Positions 61,371-64,000 of a stretch of 64,000 bases of DNA are shown here, one piece after another. The stretch lies in assembly GCF_014644435.1 (NCBI RefSeq), contig NZ_BMKR01000009.1:186001-250000 (forward strand), given 5' to 3'. The notes under the pieces were generated by a model. The model had not been told where the DNA came from and made no database searches. It was given only the letters and a program-made list of their open reading frames with translations. The DNA is from Paenibacillus albidus (GTDB lineage Bacteria > Bacillota > Bacilli > Paenibacillales > Paenibacillaceae). Each line of letters begins with the position of its first letter. Positions within the stretch are counted from its first letter, which is position 1. A program made the position numbers and the translations under genes.

Positions 61371-63629
61371 TTATTCAATCATCTCTGAATATTTGCCTGG
61401 GGTAACCCCTTCATATTTGGTGAAAATGCGGCGAAACGTACGAACGTTTGCATAACCGACCCTCAGAGCTACGGCCTCCATATTCATGTCCTGTTCCTTC
61501 ATGATTTGTTTCGCCTGCTCGATCCGGTATTTTCCGATATCATCCAGCAGTGACGCTCCTGTAACATCTTTGTACAGTTTGGATACATAAGCCGGATGCA
61601 AACCGATTTGCTCAGCAATGGATGCGATGCTCAGGTTAACGTTATTATACTGGGCTGCTACGATATCTTTAATACTTTGCATTACGTCATTCGCCCGTTT
61701 TCCCACCTGTTTTTGTCCTACAGAATCGCAAATGCTGCGTAAAATGAGTTTCAGCTGGTTCTTCATTTCACTAACCGTCTGGCTACCCAGCAGCCGGTCA
61801 AGCGGATTAAGCTCTTCCAAAAAAGCGTTGTCATACATGCCGCTTAATCCATTAATCGTTTTCATCATCGTACCGATCAGATCTACAAACAGACATTTGG
61901 CAAGTTTAAGCGGAAGCTGTCGCTGCTCTAGGTTGTCCTTAAATATTTCGTCGATAATCGCTTCTGCCGTGACATAATCGCCTACCTTGATGCAATTCAT
62001 CAACGCTTGCTCTTTCTCAAGCGGATAATAATACTCGCCCTTGGCACGTGGCATCACCATATCACTATAATCCATGACTCCACTCACACCGTAAATGCTT
62101 TGGTATTCCAGGACCTCAAGCGCTTCGTAGTACGCCTTTGAGATTCCCGCTATCGATGTATGCAGGTGACTCAGCGCAATCGTCACCGGAACCCGGTAAT
62201 TTCTTTCCATAAATGTCAGCATTCTGCCTGCGACTTCAAAGAGTTCCTGCTTCCATGCAAGCTCCTGCCTATCTTGAAAATTGACCAGACAAACGATAAA
62301 ATCGTCCATCTCCATAACAAAACCTTGATGAGTTTGTCTCGCCAACTCTTCTGTCACATTCATTACCGCAAAGCGCACTAGCGAAGGAGAGATAACGTTG
62401 TAATCTTCTACATTAATGATCATGACAGCAAACTCATCAGATATGAAGGCGATTTCATGCAAATCCATCAACTGTTGCAGCGGAATCGCATTATCCCGGC
62501 CTTTGAGCAGTTTCTCGATAAAATGACTGCGCATAACGCTCTTTTGCCGCCATAGTCTGCTACCCATTTCTTTATTTTCCAACAATGTGGAATGAATCGC
62601 ATGTTGCATATAATAATACTCGTTAAAATTCTTGCTGCCGGTCCTATCGCCGTTTTTCCTTTCTTTGAACATATCGAGCATTCCACGCACAGGCGAATAG
62701 TTTCGACGTACGAAAGCATAAGTTAGACCGCCGCCCACAAACAGGCAAATGAGCAAACTCACCATTGTCACTTTTTTGATCCACTCTAACTTATCCCAAT
62801 AGATATGCTCAGGCATCATTATCATATACTTCCAATCCGTTGCACCTGAGCTAATATAAGAGATGACCAACTCCTGGTCACCATCCTGCACCTTGAGCAC
62901 ACCGCTCTTGCTGCCTAAATCGCTGTATGACACAGGGAGTGGGCTAGCCATTGAACGGGTGGAGGCAAGCACCTGATTATTACTATCGATAATAACAGCC
63001 GCACCGTTGTGTAAATAGTCTTCTGCATTATCCACCCAAAACTTCGCCTGGTCCAGAAATATGACGATGTTTCCTTGACTCGTTCCGTACTTCCCTATCG
63101 GAATCGAGCGAATAAAGACCAGATCGTTGCCAAGCTTCACAAAATTACCTTGAAAATAGCCGTTCATATACCTGATCCAAGCACCATATTCTTCGCCCCC
63201 CGCCCCATACAAACTATGAAAGACGGATTCACTAGAATTGCTTAAATCCGGTGTAATAATCGTATCCGTTGCTTTGATATAGACGAAATAATCATTCCAC
63301 CGATTCGATGATTTGAACACCTTCAGGCTTTCAAATGCTTTATAAAGTGTAAAATATTGTTCTGACTTCAGCGGTTCCCGAATGGTCAACAGCTCCTGCA
63401 CTTGAGGGTTAAGGGCGATTTCCACACTTAAATGATTCGCATCCTCTAGCAGTGTATCCATATCTTTTTGCATCTTGAGCAAGATCAGATTATTCGATCG
63501 GTTAATTTCATCCACGATCGTTTGATTTGATTTCACATAAATAAAAACACCTGTCAATATGGGTACGAGCAGAATAGTCATATACGATATTAGCCATGAG
63601 AATATGATACTGTTTCGTTTAAAAAACAT
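61371..63629 (-). CDS. membrane-bound AraC-family regulator with extracellular Cache-like sensor
   Basis: About 752 residues. TM1 (IIFSWLISYMTILLVPILTG) and TM2 (VTMVSLLICLFVGGGLTYAF, about 300-320) enclose an extracellular domain of roughly 260 residues with ARFWVDNAEDYLHNGAAVII- and LVISYISSGATDWKYMIMMP-like strands (Cache type). A coiled linker and a middle cytoplasmic domain lead to a double helix-turn-helix of the AraC family: IASIAEQIGLHPAYVSKLYK, ALRVGYANVRTFRRIFTKYE and GVTPGKYSEMI. One-component regulators of this form control polysaccharide loci in Paenibacillus and Bacillus. The ATG follows GGGGGC. Confidence 0.9.
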   Translation of the reverse strand: MFFKRNSIIFSWLISYMTILLVPILTGVFIYVKSNQTIVDEINRSNNLILLKMQKDMDTLLEDANHLSVEIALNPQVQELLTIREPLKSEQYFTLYKAFESLKVFKSSNRWNDYFVYIKATDTIITPDLSNSSESVFHSLYGAGGEEYGAWIRYMNGYFQGNFVKLGNDLVFIRSIPIGKYGTSQGNIVIFLDQAKFWVDNAEDYLHNGAAVIIDSNNQVLASTRSMASPLPVSYSDLGSKSGVLKVQDGDQELVISYISSGATDWKYMIMMPEHIYWDKLEWIKKVTMVSLLICLFVGGGLTYAFVRRNYSPVRGMLDMFKERKNGDRTGSKNFNEYYYMQHAIHSTLLENKEMGSRLWRQKSVMRSHFIEKLLKGRDNAIPLQQLMDLHEIAFISDEFAVMIINVEDYNVISPSLVRFAVMNVTEELARQTHQGFVMEMDDFIVCLVNFQDRQELAWKQELFEVAGRMLTFMERNYRVPVTIALSHLHTSIAGISKAYYEALEVLEYQSIYGVSGVMDYSDMVMPRAKGEYYYPLEKEQALMNCIKVGDYVTAEAIIDEIFKDNLEQRQLPLKLAKCLFVDLIGTMMKTINGLSGMYDNAFLEELNPLDRLLGSQTVSEMKNQLKLILRSICDSVGQKQVGKRANDVMQSIKDIVAAQYNNVNLSIASIAEQIGLHPAYVSKLYKDVTGASLLDDIGKYRIEQAKQIMKEQDMNMEAVALRVGYANVRTFRRIFTKYEGVTPGKYSEMIE

Positions 63630-63736
63630 TTTACGCCCCCGTCCGCCCCTGTATACTACTACAAAGTTATTATAGCTAGCCGGTATACTTCTGTCTAAAA
63701 AATTTGGCGGACCTTGGGTGGGGAACAAAATACCAC

Positions 63737-64000
63737 TTATATAGATTTGGCAAGTCGGAATCCAAGGTCATCGATGGTAAATGACAGATGACTGCGACGA
63801 CGACACGAAGGCCCGCAACCTCTGGCCTCTTCAGCCCAGCTACCACCGCGAAAAATTCGGTAGGAGCCGTATACGTTCTGATCGTATAAATCCCAGCACC
63901 ACTCCCTCTGTAAATTTTGCTCGTTCTTCCTCGATATACTCATCTTTTGTTTTAAACACTCGTTCCTTTCTTTCAGCTAATTGAGGAGCCGAAAATCTCA
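63737..64000 (-). pseudogene. broken fragment of a formylglycine-generating-enzyme (SUMF1) domain gene, runs off window
   Basis: The last 56 codons before the stop read REWCWDLYDQNVYGSYRIFR, GGSWAEEARGCG and RRRSHLSFTIDDLGFRLAKS, clearly the C-terminal end of an FGE-sulfatase domain. Further right, a different frame continues to the window edge (SAPQLAERKERVFKTKDEYI, EEERAKFTEG), so the reading frame changes near 63890-63905. The residues before the change do not look like the expected middle of the domain, which suggests a deletion as well. Full FGE domains are about 250 residues. Confidence 0.6.

Overview
The window looks like a chromosomal segment of a Paenibacillus-type, spore-forming Gram-positive bacterium. 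The evidence is the conserved Firmicutes gene order ylxM-ffh-rpsP-ylqC-rimM-trmD ... rplS-lepB-rbgA(ylqF)-rnhB-ylqG-ylqH ... sucC-sucD (all read leftwards), strong AGGAGG-type ribosome binding sites, intrinsic terminators, S-layer-homology anchored enzymes and LplABC-type sugar importers without their own ATPase. No phage or intact insertion sequence was seen.

Layout. 1-11 kb: sucCD, an organic-peroxide switch (ohrR/ohr), a ComM/YifB ATPase, a phosphoesterase, then yraN, the flagellar-like pair ylqH/ylqG, rnhB, rbgA and lepB. 11.8-20 kb: the ribosome and SRP block (rplS with its leader, trmD, rimM, KH protein, rpsP, ffh, ylxM). This block is interrupted by a gene-poor stretch of about 3.8 kb between rplS and trmD. 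That stretch holds a lipoprotein, a small beta-barrel-like membrane protein, a type I toxin-antitoxin candidate, tRNA-Pro(GGG), a small RNA with a possible pseudoknot, a long hairpin and a 46-residue protein. Between rpsP and ffh lie four tandem 55-56 bp repeats. 20-24 kb: hemolysin III-like protein, M32 carboxypeptidase, HesB-like protein, carbonic anhydrase and two small genes.

24.4-28.7 kb: a large cell-surface beta-mannanase (SLH, GH26 and several binding domains) broken by two frameshifts, with a 24-bp repeat pair upstream. 29-34 kb: small envelope genes, Asp23-like protein, AI-2E family permease, a two-component system and DegV. 34.4-39.3 kb: an ABC exporter of lantibiotic-immunity type with its own two-component system and a CPBP protease, flanked by gene remnants. 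40-44 kb: cheA-cheW-mcp. 44.4-50 kb: an NmrA-like reductase, a frameshifted LLM oxidoreductase, a DUF255 thioredoxin-like protein and a GyrI-like protein.

50.2-63.6 kb is the most interesting part. It is a compact polysaccharide-use locus: a 1.7-thousand-residue secreted multidomain lyase-like enzyme of unrecognised family, a GH105-like hydrolase with two unusual N-terminal domains, two permeases and a lipoprotein of an oligosaccharide importer, and a membrane-spanning AraC-type regulator. The inferred flow is extracellular cleavage, import, intracellular removal of the unsaturated end sugar, with sensing outside the cell. The right edge holds a broken fragment of a formylglycine-generating-enzyme-like gene. 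Three genes carry apparent single-base frameshifts, so either gene decay or sequencing error should be kept in mind across the window.
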